Source of the DNA: Pseudonocardia sp. TRM90224
Lineage (GTDB): Bacteria > Actinomycetota > Actinomycetes > Mycobacteriales > Pseudonocardiaceae
Length of the DNA: 64,000 nucleotides
Direction of reading: 5' to 3'
Assembly: GCF_021245725.1 (NCBI RefSeq)
Contig: NZ_JAJGSX010000014.1
Location: forward strand, 124,001-188,000
The translations under genes were made by a program, and so were the position numbers. Below, piece after piece: positions 44,172 through 52,641 of the stretch. The notes under the pieces were generated by a model, which saw only the letters and a program-made list of their open reading frames with translations, did not search any database and was not told the origin of the DNA. Within the stretch, counting starts at the first letter, position 1; every line of letters begins with the position of its first letter.

Positions 44172-46256
44172 TCAGGCGGTGCCTTGGCGGCGCTCCTGCC
44201 TGCGGATACGCGTGCACAACGTGACAACGACGGCGATCTCGACGAGTGTCGCGATGAGCACTATTCGGATGACGCCGTCGGTCACCGCTGCACTCTGCGT
44301 GACCGGTTTGACCTCCAGTACGCCAGGCGTGAACGAACCGAGGATGCCCGCACGGGTGTACGCCGTGATGGCGCCGTCGACGGTCTTGTTGCGTCGCGCT
44401 TCGGCCTCGCTGGGGCTGCTGCCCTCGGCGTGCACCGTCATGATCCCCCTGGTGGGATCGGGTATCACGGTTGTGCCCGGCTGCGCTGTGCCCTGCAGCG
44501 TCCCCGCGAACGTCGGCATGATGAACGGGCGGCGACGGATGTCGGTGAGGTAGCCCTCCCAGTTGCCGACGCCTTCGGTCACCTTGAGCACCAGCACGGT
44601 CTCTGCGACGTAGGTGGTGCGGCTGAGCGCGGAGAGCAGGGTCGCGGCCACGATGGATGCCGCGATCGCGGTGGCGATGGTGGCGACCATCCCGAAGCGG
44701 AAGCCGTCGCGCATGCGCCGCGTGGCGATCTGCGCCAGCGGGGTGTCCAGCCGCGGGTCGGCGCGGACGGCGCTGTAGAGGTAGCCGGCGAACGCGCAGA
44801 TCAGCAGCAGCGTGCGGGCGTAGGAGATGTGCAGCGAGATGCTCGCCACCGAGAAGCCGACCACCGACGCCAGTGCGGCGGCGGCCAGCGCGCGGCTCGG
44901 CCGGCCGCCGAGCCCGTCGTCGCGAGCGCCGCCGAGGCGCTGCGCCGCGCGCAGGGCGAGCCACATCGTGCCGCCGATGAACACGAGCCAGCCGAGCATG
45001 CCGACGATCCCGCTCTCCGACAGGATCTGCAGGTAGAGCGTGTGCGGCGAGGTGACGCCGCCGGTCGAGCCCGCGGAGCTCAGCGGTGCGTACTTCGGCA
45101 GCACGACGCCGAACGACCCCGGCCCGGCCCCGAAGATCGGGTTCTCTTGGAAGATCTTGAAGGCGACCTGCTGCAGGTTGGTCCGTTCGACGAGCGATTC
45201 GTCGGCGGCGTACGACGGGCCGGTCAGGGTCTCGGTCAGGGTCAGCAGCCGGTCGCCGACGCCGGGCACCAGCAACCCGAGCAGCAGCAGCGGCGTGAGG
45301 TACATCGCCTTGCGGCGGATCGCGGGGCCGGTCGCGATGACCCAGACGACGACGGCCGCGCCGATGCCGAGCTGCGTGCCGCGCGACTGGGTGAGGTAGA
45401 TCCCCCCGCCCATGCACAGCACCGCGACGATCCACATGGTGCACCGCAGCCGATCCTTCGCCGCCGCGGCGCGGTGCGCGAGCGCCATGGCGAGCGGGAA
45501 CCCCATGACGAGGAAGCGGCCCCAGTAGTTCGAGTCGGGCAGCGGCCCGGCGTGGCGCGGGGTGGCGATCGACGCGCCGGCCAACGACTGGATGTTGGAG
45601 AACCCGAACAGCGTGGTGGAGTTGTTGAGCACGTACTGGTTGACCGCCATCAGGACGCAGAGCAGCGCCAGCGGGATCACGATGGAGGACGCGATCATCC
45701 ACGGCCGGTCCGACATCTGCATCAGCAGCAGGATGACCGTGATGAACAGGATGTTCTTGAGCGAGCCGTCGAGCGAGTTCGCGGTCTCGTCGGTGGCCTG
45801 CGTGAACAGCGTGGCGGGGATCTCGGAGACGGAGTACGCCGTCAGCAGCGCCGCCGGCACCCACCAGTTGCGGCGCAGCCGGCTGCGGTACTTCCTCCGG
45901 CACAACGCCACCGCCACCGACAGGATCGACAGTCCGAGCGTCGCGAGGTAGATGCTGCCGGGGACGTACTTCTCGAAGACGCCGCTCAGGTTGGCGTACT
46001 CGCTGACCAGCATGATCCCGAGTGCGACGGACGGCTTCACGATCGCGGTCGCGACGACGACGCCGCCGACGAGCGCGGCGAAGGCGATCAGCGCCGTCGT
46101 CGGGCCGATCAGGAGCCCGAAGATCAGGACGAACGCGCCGAAACCGCTGGCGAGCACTCCGATGTGCACCGGAGTGAGGCCGAGCGGCAGACGGATCGCC
46201 TTCCGCTCGTCGTCGCTCTTACGGATGGGCGCAGGCGCCGGCGGGGCGATCACCAT
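44172..46256 (-). CDS. O-antigen polymerase/ligase-like (Wzy) with Wzz-like C-terminal extension
   Basis: The 694-residue protein has about ten transmembrane helices. The periplasmic loop has the hallmark SSPHTLYLQILSESGIVG of the Wzy/WaaL family, and GAGPGSFG and YLTQSRGT are typical. The final ~150 residues contain another helix (about 535-555), an extracytoplasmic segment and a last helix (RIVLIATLVEIAVVVTLCTRI) followed by a basic tail, which resembles a chain-length-determinant hairpin. It would polymerise lipid-linked repeat units while the extension limits length. The Wzz similarity rests on topology and is weaker than the Wzy assignment. Confidence 0.8.
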   Translation of the reverse strand: MVIAPPAPAPIRKSDDERKAIRLPLGLTPVHIGVLASGFGAFVLIFGLLIGPTTALIAFAALVGGVVVATAIVKPSVALGIMLVSEYANLSGVFEKYVPGSIYLATLGLSILSVAVALCRRKYRSRLRRNWWVPAALLTAYSVSEIPATLFTQATDETANSLDGSLKNILFITVILLLMQMSDRPWMIASSIVIPLALLCVLMAVNQYVLNNSTTLFGFSNIQSLAGASIATPRHAGPLPDSNYWGRFLVMGFPLAMALAHRAAAAKDRLRCTMWIVAVLCMGGGIYLTQSRGTQLGIGAAVVVWVIATGPAIRRKAMYLTPLLLLGLLVPGVGDRLLTLTETLTGPSYAADESLVERTNLQQVAFKIFQENPIFGAGPGSFGVVLPKYAPLSSAGSTGGVTSPHTLYLQILSESGIVGMLGWLVFIGGTMWLALRAAQRLGGARDDGLGGRPSRALAAAALASVVGFSVASISLHISYARTLLLICAFAGYLYSAVRADPRLDTPLAQIATRRMRDGFRFGMVATIATAIAASIVAATLLSALSRTTYVAETVLVLKVTEGVGNWEGYLTDIRRRPFIMPTFAGTLQGTAQPGTTVIPDPTRGIMTVHAEGSSPSEAEARRNKTVDGAITAYTRAGILGSFTPGVLEVKPVTQSAAVTDGVIRIVLIATLVEIAVVVTLCTRIRRQERRQGTA

Positions 46257-46282
46257 GCCGTCACCATGCGATCACCACCGGG

Positions 46283-47122
46283 TCACCGCGGGCGGGGCGG
46301 GTCGCCAGCCGGGCGGCGGGGCGGCGGACCGCCGTACGCGCCGTTGGGACCGCCGGGCCGACCGTTCGGGCGTTCGCTCGGGCGTTCGCTCGGACGCTCG
46401 TTCGGACGCTGCGGCGCGCGCCGCGGTGGCGGCGGCGGGTTCGGCAGGCGGAACTCACCGCTGTTGGGCTGGCGGAACTCACCGCTGTTGGGGAGGCGGA
46501 ACTCACCGCTCTCGTACGCGGGGGCGACGGCCTCCTCCTGCTTGCGGCTGCGGGCCCTGGTGACCACGAGCGCGACGCCGGAGCCGACCAGCAGGCCGCC
46601 GATGAACACGACCACCAGCATCTGGCCGGCCGGGATGCCGGCCGGGGTGGCGGTGCCCGACGCGGGCTGCACGGGGTTGACCTGGAACTGCCCGATCGAA
46701 GCGACGATCTCGGGCCGGGCCAGCTCCACGATCTTGTCGGCGGCCGTCTCGGCGGCGGCCGCCGTCGGGGCGTCGACCTTGATGTTGATCAGCACGGAGC
46801 TCTCGACGACACCGGCGGTGACCGAAATCTTGTCGGGCTCGACGCCGGCCGCGGCCGCGGCCTGGTCCTGGAACTTCGGCAACGCGAAGATCGCGGCGGC
46901 GATCTGGCTCTGCGTACCGCCGCCGAGCGACTCCCAGAGCGAGGCGTTCTCGCCCGACGCCGCGTTGCCGGCAGGGGCGAGCACCACCACCGACTGCGCG
47001 CGGTAGACCTGGTCGGGCAGCACGCCGGACGCCGCTACGCCGATGAGCGCTACAACCGCCGTGGCCAGCCCGCTCAGGAGGATGGTGATCAGCGCTCGGC
47101 GGGTGAGCCGATCCTCGTTCAC
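46283..47122 (-). CDS. Wzz-like chain-length determinant with Pro-rich tail
   Basis: Two helices (ALITILLSGLATAVVALIGVAASG and QMLVVVFIGGLLVGSGVALVV) flank an extracytoplasmic domain (QVYRAQSVVVLAPAG), the standard layout of polysaccharide co-polymerase. The C-terminus is cytoplasmic and contains three SGEFR(L/Q)PN octapeptides followed by a Pro/Arg-rich tract with repeated RPSE and RPN units. There is no Walker motif, so an associated tyrosine kinase would be encoded separately. The ATG overlaps the GT4 stop (ATGA). It likely controls length together with the Wzy extension. Confidence 0.82.
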   Translation of the reverse strand: MNEDRLTRRALITILLSGLATAVVALIGVAASGVLPDQVYRAQSVVVLAPAGNAASGENASLWESLGGGTQSQIAAAIFALPKFQDQAAAAAGVEPDKISVTAGVVESSVLINIKVDAPTAAAAETAADKIVELARPEIVASIGQFQVNPVQPASGTATPAGIPAGQMLVVVFIGGLLVGSGVALVVTRARSRKQEEAVAPAYESGEFRLPNSGEFRQPNSGEFRLPNPPPPPRRAPQRPNERPSERPSERPNGRPGGPNGAYGGPPPRRPAGDPPRPR

Positions 47123-48333
47123 GTCACTCCTCGATGTTCCGAGCGCATTGCCCGGTCGGAATCCGGGTGCGGCCGGGTGCCCCGGGTCCGGCTCGTGCGC
47201 AGAGCGGTGTCGTACAGGTCCGACAGCCGACCCACCCAGCCGAGCAGGTCGAACCGTTCCTCGGCCAGTCTACGTGCCGCCTGTCCGAAGAGTTCCCGGC
47301 GATCGGCGTCGCCCAGCAGCTCGACGACCGCCGAGGCCAGCGCCTCGGAGTCGCGCGGCGCGACGAGCGTTCCCGTGCTGCCGTGCTCGATGACCTCGGG
47401 GGTGCCGCCGACGGTGGTGGCGACGGCGGGCAGCCCGGTTGCGGCCGACTCGATGAGCGACGTCGGCAGCGCCTCGGTGAGCGAGGGCAGCAGCGCCAGC
47501 GTCGAGCCGCGCAGCAACGCGGGCACGTCCTCGCGGGCGCCGGTGAACACCACACCGTTGCCACTCTCGCCACCCTCGCCGAGCCCCGCGGCGAGACCTT
47601 CCAGCGTGGCGCGGTGCGGCCCGTCGCCGACGATCAGCAGCGTCGCGCCGGGGACCGCCGCGCGCACGGTGGGCCACGCGCGCAGCGCGAACTCGTGCCC
47701 CTTCGGCTCGCGCAGCGCGGCGACGATCGTCACGACCGGGGTGCCCGGCGCGATGCCGAGGTCGGCGGGCAGCTCGTCGCGGCCGGGGCCCGCAGGCGGG
47801 CGGAACGCGGAGAGGTCGACCCCGTTGTGCAGCGTGATCCAATTGCCGAACGGCCGGCCGTAGATGCGGCGGGCGGCGTTTCGCGCAGCATCGGAGACGA
47901 ACACCAGCGCGTGCCCGCGCTCGCCGCAGCGGATGTGCAGGTGGTCCTTGACCTTCCCGCTCAGCGGCTTCTCGGCGCGCGGCAGGTGGTGCAGCGTGCT
48001 GACGCACGGGACCTTCGCGATCTTGGCCGCGAGCGGCACGAGCGTCGTCGACGTGCCGAGGTGCGCGTGCACGACGTCACAGCCGGAGGCGCGGATGGCG
48101 GCCACGATCTTCCGGATGCCGGAAGGGTCGAGCAGCTTGCGCACCCCGATGAACGACGGCTGCAGACCGGCCGCCTCCAGGAGGGGCAGGCTCGCGGTCC
48201 GCTCGACGGTGTAGGGCGAGAGGCTCGCCGCCGTCATCTCCAGCCCGGCTGCCGGCGCCACTCCGTTGAGCGTCGCCAGCAGCCGTTCCGCGCCACCGTA
48301 CGAGTACGAGTCGATCACCTGGAGGACGCGCAC
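47119..48333 (-). CDS. Family 4 glycosyltransferase
   Basis: The 404-residue GT-B enzyme begins MRVLQVIDSYSYGGAERLL, typical of GT4 sugar transferases. The donor region LREPKGHEFALRAWP and the E-x7-E-type LPSLTEALPTSLIESAATGLPAVAT are conserved, then VGGTPEVIEHG. It would add a sugar to the lipid carrier on the cytoplasmic side. It overlaps the Wzz-like start in ATGA and starts 52 nt downstream of the sugar transferase stop, making one operon. Confidence 0.9.
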   Translation of the reverse strand: MRVLQVIDSYSYGGAERLLATLNGVAPAAGLEMTAASLSPYTVERTASLPLLEAAGLQPSFIGVRKLLDPSGIRKIVAAIRASGCDVVHAHLGTSTTLVPLAAKIAKVPCVSTLHHLPRAEKPLSGKVKDHLHIRCGERGHALVFVSDAARNAARRIYGRPFGNWITLHNGVDLSAFRPPAGPGRDELPADLGIAPGTPVVTIVAALREPKGHEFALRAWPTVRAAVPGATLLIVGDGPHRATLEGLAAGLGEGGESGNGVVFTGAREDVPALLRGSTLALLPSLTEALPTSLIESAATGLPAVATTVGGTPEVIEHGSTGTLVAPRDSEALASAVVELLGDADRRELFGQAARRLAEERFDLLGWVGRLSDLYDTALRTSRTRGTRPHPDSDRAMRSEHRGVT

Positions 48334-48384
48334 AGGGCACCTCCTCCCGTTCCGTGCGAATTGCCGAGCGAGCGCGCCTTGTTG

Positions 48385-49959
48385 TTACTGGCGCTTGTCA
48401 CTGCTCGGCGCTGGCTCCGTCGTCACCGAATCCACGGTCGGCACCGGGTCGACCGCCGACACCGTATCGACGGCCATCGCGTCGCCGACGACCGCGTCAG
48501 CGGCAACGGTGTCGCTCGAACCCTGCAGCGTGGGCGGGCTCGGCACCGGCAGCACCGCCTCCGGCGTACGACGCGGGATGAGCTGCTGCACGGTCCACAG
48601 CGCGATCTTGAGGTCGAGCCACAGCGACCACGACTCGGCGTAGAGGTTGTCGAAGTGCGCGCGCTGGCTGATCGACGTGTCGCCGCGCAGCCCGTTGACC
48701 GCGGCGTAGCCGGTGAGGCCGACCGGCACGCGGTGCCGGTAGCGGTAGCCGGGGATCGTCTCGTTGAACCGCTCCACGAAGTACGGACGCTCGGGGCGCG
48801 GGCCGACGAGGCTCATGTCGCCCTTCAGCACGTTCACCAGCTGGGGCAGCTCGTCGAGGCTCGTGGACCGGATGAACCTGCCCACCGGGCCGAGCCGCGT
48901 GTCGGTGTCGATGTTCCAGCGCACGTCGCCCTCGCCGGTCGCCAGCTGCAGCGAGCGGAACTTGTAGAGCACGAACGGCTTCCCGTTGAGCCCGATCCGC
49001 TCCTGCTGGAAGATCACGCCGGGCCCGGTCTCCCGGCGCACGGCGGCGGCGATCGCGGCCAGCACCGGGCTGACCAGCACCAACGCGATGCCGGCCACGA
49101 CGACATCGATCGCGCGCTTGACCCGCATCGACGCGGACCTGTGCGTCGGGCGGCGCAGCTTCACCAGCGGGATGCCGTCGACCAGCTCCGAGACCGGGCT
49201 GTGGTGGTTCAGCTCGTACATCCGCGGCACGAGGTAGACCTCGCAGTCGGCCCCACCCAGGCCGCGTACGGCGTCGACGACCGAGTCGTCGGCGTGCGCG
49301 CCGAACGCGACCAGCACGATGTCGATCGAGTGCTGTCCGACCAGCACCGGGAGCGACTCGACGGAGCCCAGCTTGGGGCCGAGGTCGGCCAGCAGCGGCC
49401 GGTCGTCGTCGACGAAGCCCACCACCCGCACGCCGTACTCCGGGTGGTGGATCAGGCTGTGCCCGAGCCGGACCCCGGCGTCGTCGCACCCGACGACGAG
49501 CGCGCGCAGGTGGTCGCGGCCGGCGAGCCGGCGCCGGCGGAGGGCGGTGAACGTGATGCCGCGGGCGATCACGAGCAGCGCGAACAGCAGCGCGCCCGTC
49601 TTGATCGCGCCCAGCGGCTCGCCCGCGGTCAGCGGGGTCAGGACCGCGGCGACCAGTCCCGTCGGGACGGCGACCAGCAGCGCGGTGCCGGGCAGGTCGT
49701 TCAGCAGCGACGGGGTGAACCGCCACGCGTGCCGACGCGAGGCCATGAGGCCGATCACGGTCGCGATGCCGATGGTGAGCGCGGGCAGCGGACCGGCCCA
49801 CAGCACGGCGGCCGCGGTGCCGATGGCGAGCGCGACCAGCTCAGCGGATGCGACGAGCGTGCTGAAGGTCGAGCGCGCCGAGAGATCCTCGGCCGGCGCC
49901 CGGCGAGGTGCGACCGCGGCGGGAGTGGTGTCCCTCGCAGAGTCGAACACTTCGGTCAA
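48385..49959 (-). CDS. Priming polyprenyl glycosylphosphotransferase
   Basis: This 524-residue enzyme has N-terminal membrane helices, a central CoA-binding-like/Rossmann region (ALVVGCDDAGVRLGHSL), a further helix (IDVVVAGIALVLVSPVLAAI) and a C-terminal bacterial sugar transferase domain: VIFQQERIGLNGKPFVLYKF, STSLDELPQLVNVLKGDMS and LVGPRPERPYFV. It should transfer the first sugar-1-phosphate to undecaprenyl phosphate. The start is a TTG codon at 49959 with AGGAGGA about 10 nt ahead. The last ~40 residues are Val/Thr/Pro repeats (DTVSAVDPVPTVDSV), presumably flexible. Confidence 0.93.
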   Translation of the reverse strand: MTEVFDSARDTTPAAVAPRRAPAEDLSARSTFSTLVASAELVALAIGTAAAVLWAGPLPALTIGIATVIGLMASRRHAWRFTPSLLNDLPGTALLVAVPTGLVAAVLTPLTAGEPLGAIKTGALLFALLVIARGITFTALRRRRLAGRDHLRALVVGCDDAGVRLGHSLIHHPEYGVRVVGFVDDDRPLLADLGPKLGSVESLPVLVGQHSIDIVLVAFGAHADDSVVDAVRGLGGADCEVYLVPRMYELNHHSPVSELVDGIPLVKLRRPTHRSASMRVKRAIDVVVAGIALVLVSPVLAAIAAAVRRETGPGVIFQQERIGLNGKPFVLYKFRSLQLATGEGDVRWNIDTDTRLGPVGRFIRSTSLDELPQLVNVLKGDMSLVGPRPERPYFVERFNETIPGYRYRHRVPVGLTGYAAVNGLRGDTSISQRAHFDNLYAESWSLWLDLKIALWTVQQLIPRRTPEAVLPVPSPPTLQGSSDTVAADAVVGDAMAVDTVSAVDPVPTVDSVTTEPAPSSDKRQ

Positions 49960-50323
49960 TCTGATCCGTCCTCCTCGTACGGCACGGCCCCCACATCCGG
50001 CTGGACCCAGCTGGATGCACCCTCTATCGGGCCGGCACTCACACGCCTATCGCCACTTTCCTTAAAGACGTTTCACCGCTCGGGATACTCCGCGTGGGCA
50101 AGCAGTCCTCGATCGGGTGAATCATCCGGGCCATCGGAACAGCCCGACTTCTCACAGTTACCGACGCCTGCACTCGATGGAGGTTGCTTCGCACGGGCGG
50201 GGAAGTTGATGACGAAGAGACCTGCCACCATGTGAGCGCCGCGGGGCGGGAGCCGTCTCGGCCGGTGCTGCCGGTACCGTCCCGCACCGTCGTTCAGCGC
50301 GTACCCGGAAGAAGGAAGAGCCC
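49960..50323. other. Divergent promoter region of the polysaccharide locus
   Basis: This 364-nt region separates the two halves of the locus, and transcription must start in both directions here. AT-richer bits (near 50060 and 50150) are possible promoter sites, but no -35/-10 pair is convincing. No ORF is supported. The GT2 ribosome binding site GGAAG is at its right end. Confidence 0.6.
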
Positions 50324-51358
50324 GTGACGTACCCGAGCGGGGCATCACCCACCGCGGTGGAGGCGACCGTCGAAGATCTTGTGACGGTCGTCGTCCCGGC
50401 CCGCGACGAAGCCGGGTTCATCGGCGCGTGTCTGGATGCCGTGCAGGGGCAGGACTACAAGAACCTGCAGGTCGTCGTCGTCATCGACGGGGCGTCGCGC
50501 GACGAGACGGGCGCGATCGTGCAGGCTCGTGCCGCCGCCGACCCGCGCATCGAGGTGGTGCACAACCCGCAGGGCGGCATCCCGCGCTCGCTCAACACCG
50601 CGCTCGCCGCGGCCCGGGGCCGCTGGCTGGTGCGGGTCGACGCGCACTCGACGGTCGAACCGGAGTACGTCGGGCTCGCCGTCTCCCGGCTGCGCGAAGG
50701 CAACTGGGGCGGCGTCGGGGGGCGCAAGGACGGCCGGGGCGTGACTCCGGCCGGGCGGGCCATCGCCGCCGCTCTGGGTAGCCCGTTCGGGGTAGGCGGC
50801 TCGGTCTACCACCACGGTGTGGAACGCCAGGAGGTCGACCACATCCCATTCGGGGCATATCCGACGGCACTCGTTCGTGAGCTCGGTGGATGGGACGAGG
50901 AGCTCGTCGCGAACGAGGACTACGAGTTCGACTACCGTTTGCGATCCGCCGGGCACCGGCTCCTGTTCGACCCCGCGATCGTCATCACCTGGCATTCCCG
51001 CCAGACGCTCGGTGATCTCTACCGGCAGTACCGCCGGTACGGGCACGGCAAGGTCGCCGTCGCGATGATGCACCCGAAGTCGATGCGCCCGCGGCACGTG
51101 CTGGTGCCGGCGTTCGTCGGCTACCTCGGGCTCGCGGCGCTCGTCGCGACCCGGCGCCCGGGTCGGGCCGCCGCGATGGTCGCGCCGTACGCGCTCGCGC
51201 TGGCCGCGGCGTCCGCGCGCACCGCGGCGAGCCTCGAGACGCCCGCCGAGCGCGCGAACGTCGCTCCGGCGTTCCTCGCGATGCACATCGGCTGGGGCGT
51301 GGGGTTCTGGGCGGGAGTCGCGTCCGCGCTGGTCGGGAAGCTGCGGAAAAGCCGATGA
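50324..51358 (+). CDS. Family 2 glycosyltransferase
   Basis: The 344-residue enzyme has a GT-A domain with VTVVVPARDEAGFIGACLD, VVVIDGASRDET and VRVDAHSTVEPEY (DxD-like), and ELVANEDYEFDYRLR with the ED base; it resembles ExoA-type succinoglycan transferases. C-terminal hydrophobic segments suggest membrane association. The start is GTG 50324 with GGAAG upstream. Its ATGA stop overlap with the following GT4 indicates coupling. It would act at a middle step of repeat-unit assembly. Confidence 0.9.
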   Translation: MTYPSGASPTAVEATVEDLVTVVVPARDEAGFIGACLDAVQGQDYKNLQVVVVIDGASRDETGAIVQARAAADPRIEVVHNPQGGIPRSLNTALAAARGRWLVRVDAHSTVEPEYVGLAVSRLREGNWGGVGGRKDGRGVTPAGRAIAAALGSPFGVGGSVYHHGVERQEVDHIPFGAYPTALVRELGGWDEELVANEDYEFDYRLRSAGHRLLFDPAIVITWHSRQTLGDLYRQYRRYGHGKVAVAMMHPKSMRPRHVLVPAFVGYLGLAALVATRRPGRAAAMVAPYALALAAASARTAASLETPAERANVAPAFLAMHIGWGVGFWAGVASALVGKLRKSR

Positions 51359-52491
51359 CCGTTCCTGAACCGAGTTCTGCAGGCCCTCGGATGGACCTCG
51401 CCGGTCGACGGCCGCTGCGCGTGCTGCTGGTCGGCAAGTCGGCGCCCGACCGCGGCGGCATCCCGACCTTCCTGGAGATGCTGCGTGCCGGCGCACTCGC
51501 CGAGACGCACGACGTCAGCTTCCTCAACGTCGCCCACTCCGGCACCCCGGAGGGTGGCAAGGTCACCACGGGCAACCTGCAGCGCACGCTGCAGGACGCG
51601 CTCGCGGTGCGCCGGATGGCCGCGGGCCAGGACATCGTGCACATCCACTCGGCGCTGGCGCCCTCGGTCACGGTGCTGCGCGCCTCGCTGCTCGCGCTCG
51701 CCGCACGCAGCCGCGGCGCCACCGTCGTCGTCCACGCGCACGGCGGCAACATCCAGACCTGGCTGTCCACCCCGGTCCGCCGGGTGCTGATGCGGCTGGC
51801 GATGGCGCCGGCGAAGCGGGTCGTCGCGGTGTGGACGGCGGGGCAGAAGGTGCTCGAGTCGGTGCTGCCGGCGGGCAAGGTCGAGCTCGTCGACAACGGC
51901 GTGCCGCTGGCGGCGCCGCCCGTGGAGGAGACGCACGAGCCGCCGCGCATCCTCTACGTGGGGCTGCTGACCCCACGCAAGGGCGTGCTCGATCTCGCCG
52001 AGGCGTCGCGGATCTTGAAGGAACGTGGCGTCGACCACGAGCTGCGGCTGCTCGGCGGCACCCCCGACGAGGGCCCGGATGCCGAGACCGCCGTCCGCGA
52101 CCACCTGCCCGAGTGGACGAAGCTGCTCGGCACCCGCGAACCCGGCGAGATGGCCGCCGAGTACGCGCAGGCCGACATCTTCTGCCTCCCGTCGTGGTGG
52201 GAGGCCATGCCGCTCTCGGTGCTGGAGGCAATGTCGAGCGGGCTGCCCGTCGTCGCGACCGACGTCGGCGACATCGCCCGGGCCGTCGAGCACGGCCGCA
52301 CGGGCACCGTCGTGCCGCCGAAGGATCCCGAGCGGCTCGCCGACGCGCTCGAGAAGCTCATCCGCGACCCGCAGGCGCGTCGCCGGATGGGTGAAGCCGG
52401 CCGCGAGCGTGTTGAGCACCACTTCTCGGCCGACGTCACGGCAGAGCGTCTGCACCGCCTCTACCTGCAGGTTCGATCCCAGCGAAGGTGA
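51355..52491 (+). CDS. Family 4 glycosyltransferase
   Basis: The 378-residue GT-B protein has a GKSAPDRGGIPTFLEMLRAG acceptor loop, LYVGLLTPRKGVLDLAEA and FCLPSWWEAMPLSVLEAMSSGLPVV, with E-x7-E carrying the donor-binding glutamates, then VPPKDPERLADALEKLI. It is coupled to GT2 through ATGA. The sugar donor cannot be inferred. The Wzx flippase gene follows after 150 nt, giving the plus-strand half of the locus: GT2, GT4, Wzx. Confidence 0.92.
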   Translation: MTVPEPSSAGPRMDLAGRRPLRVLLVGKSAPDRGGIPTFLEMLRAGALAETHDVSFLNVAHSGTPEGGKVTTGNLQRTLQDALAVRRMAAGQDIVHIHSALAPSVTVLRASLLALAARSRGATVVVHAHGGNIQTWLSTPVRRVLMRLAMAPAKRVVAVWTAGQKVLESVLPAGKVELVDNGVPLAAPPVEETHEPPRILYVGLLTPRKGVLDLAEASRILKERGVDHELRLLGGTPDEGPDAETAVRDHLPEWTKLLGTREPGEMAAEYAQADIFCLPSWWEAMPLSVLEAMSSGLPVVATDVGDIARAVEHGRTGTVVPPKDPERLADALEKLIRDPQARRRMGEAGRERVEHHFSADVTAERLHRLYLQVRSQRR

Positions 52492-52641
52492 CTCCTCAAT
52501 AACGGGAGCCGTTCCGACGATTTACCTGTGTGAGACGGGCGCGGTTACCCTGCCATCGGGGGACGCGCCGTCACGGATGAATCCGAGGGAGATCGTGGGG
52601 ACAGGGTCGAGCAGGTCGGTGGATGCCGCCTGCCCGAACCC

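Noticed and set aside
47134..50235. A 1033-codon open frame opposite the GT4 and sugar transferase genes
   Set aside because: It is antisense to two well-supported glycosyl transferase genes and its sequence is Arg/His/Gln-biased without any domain.
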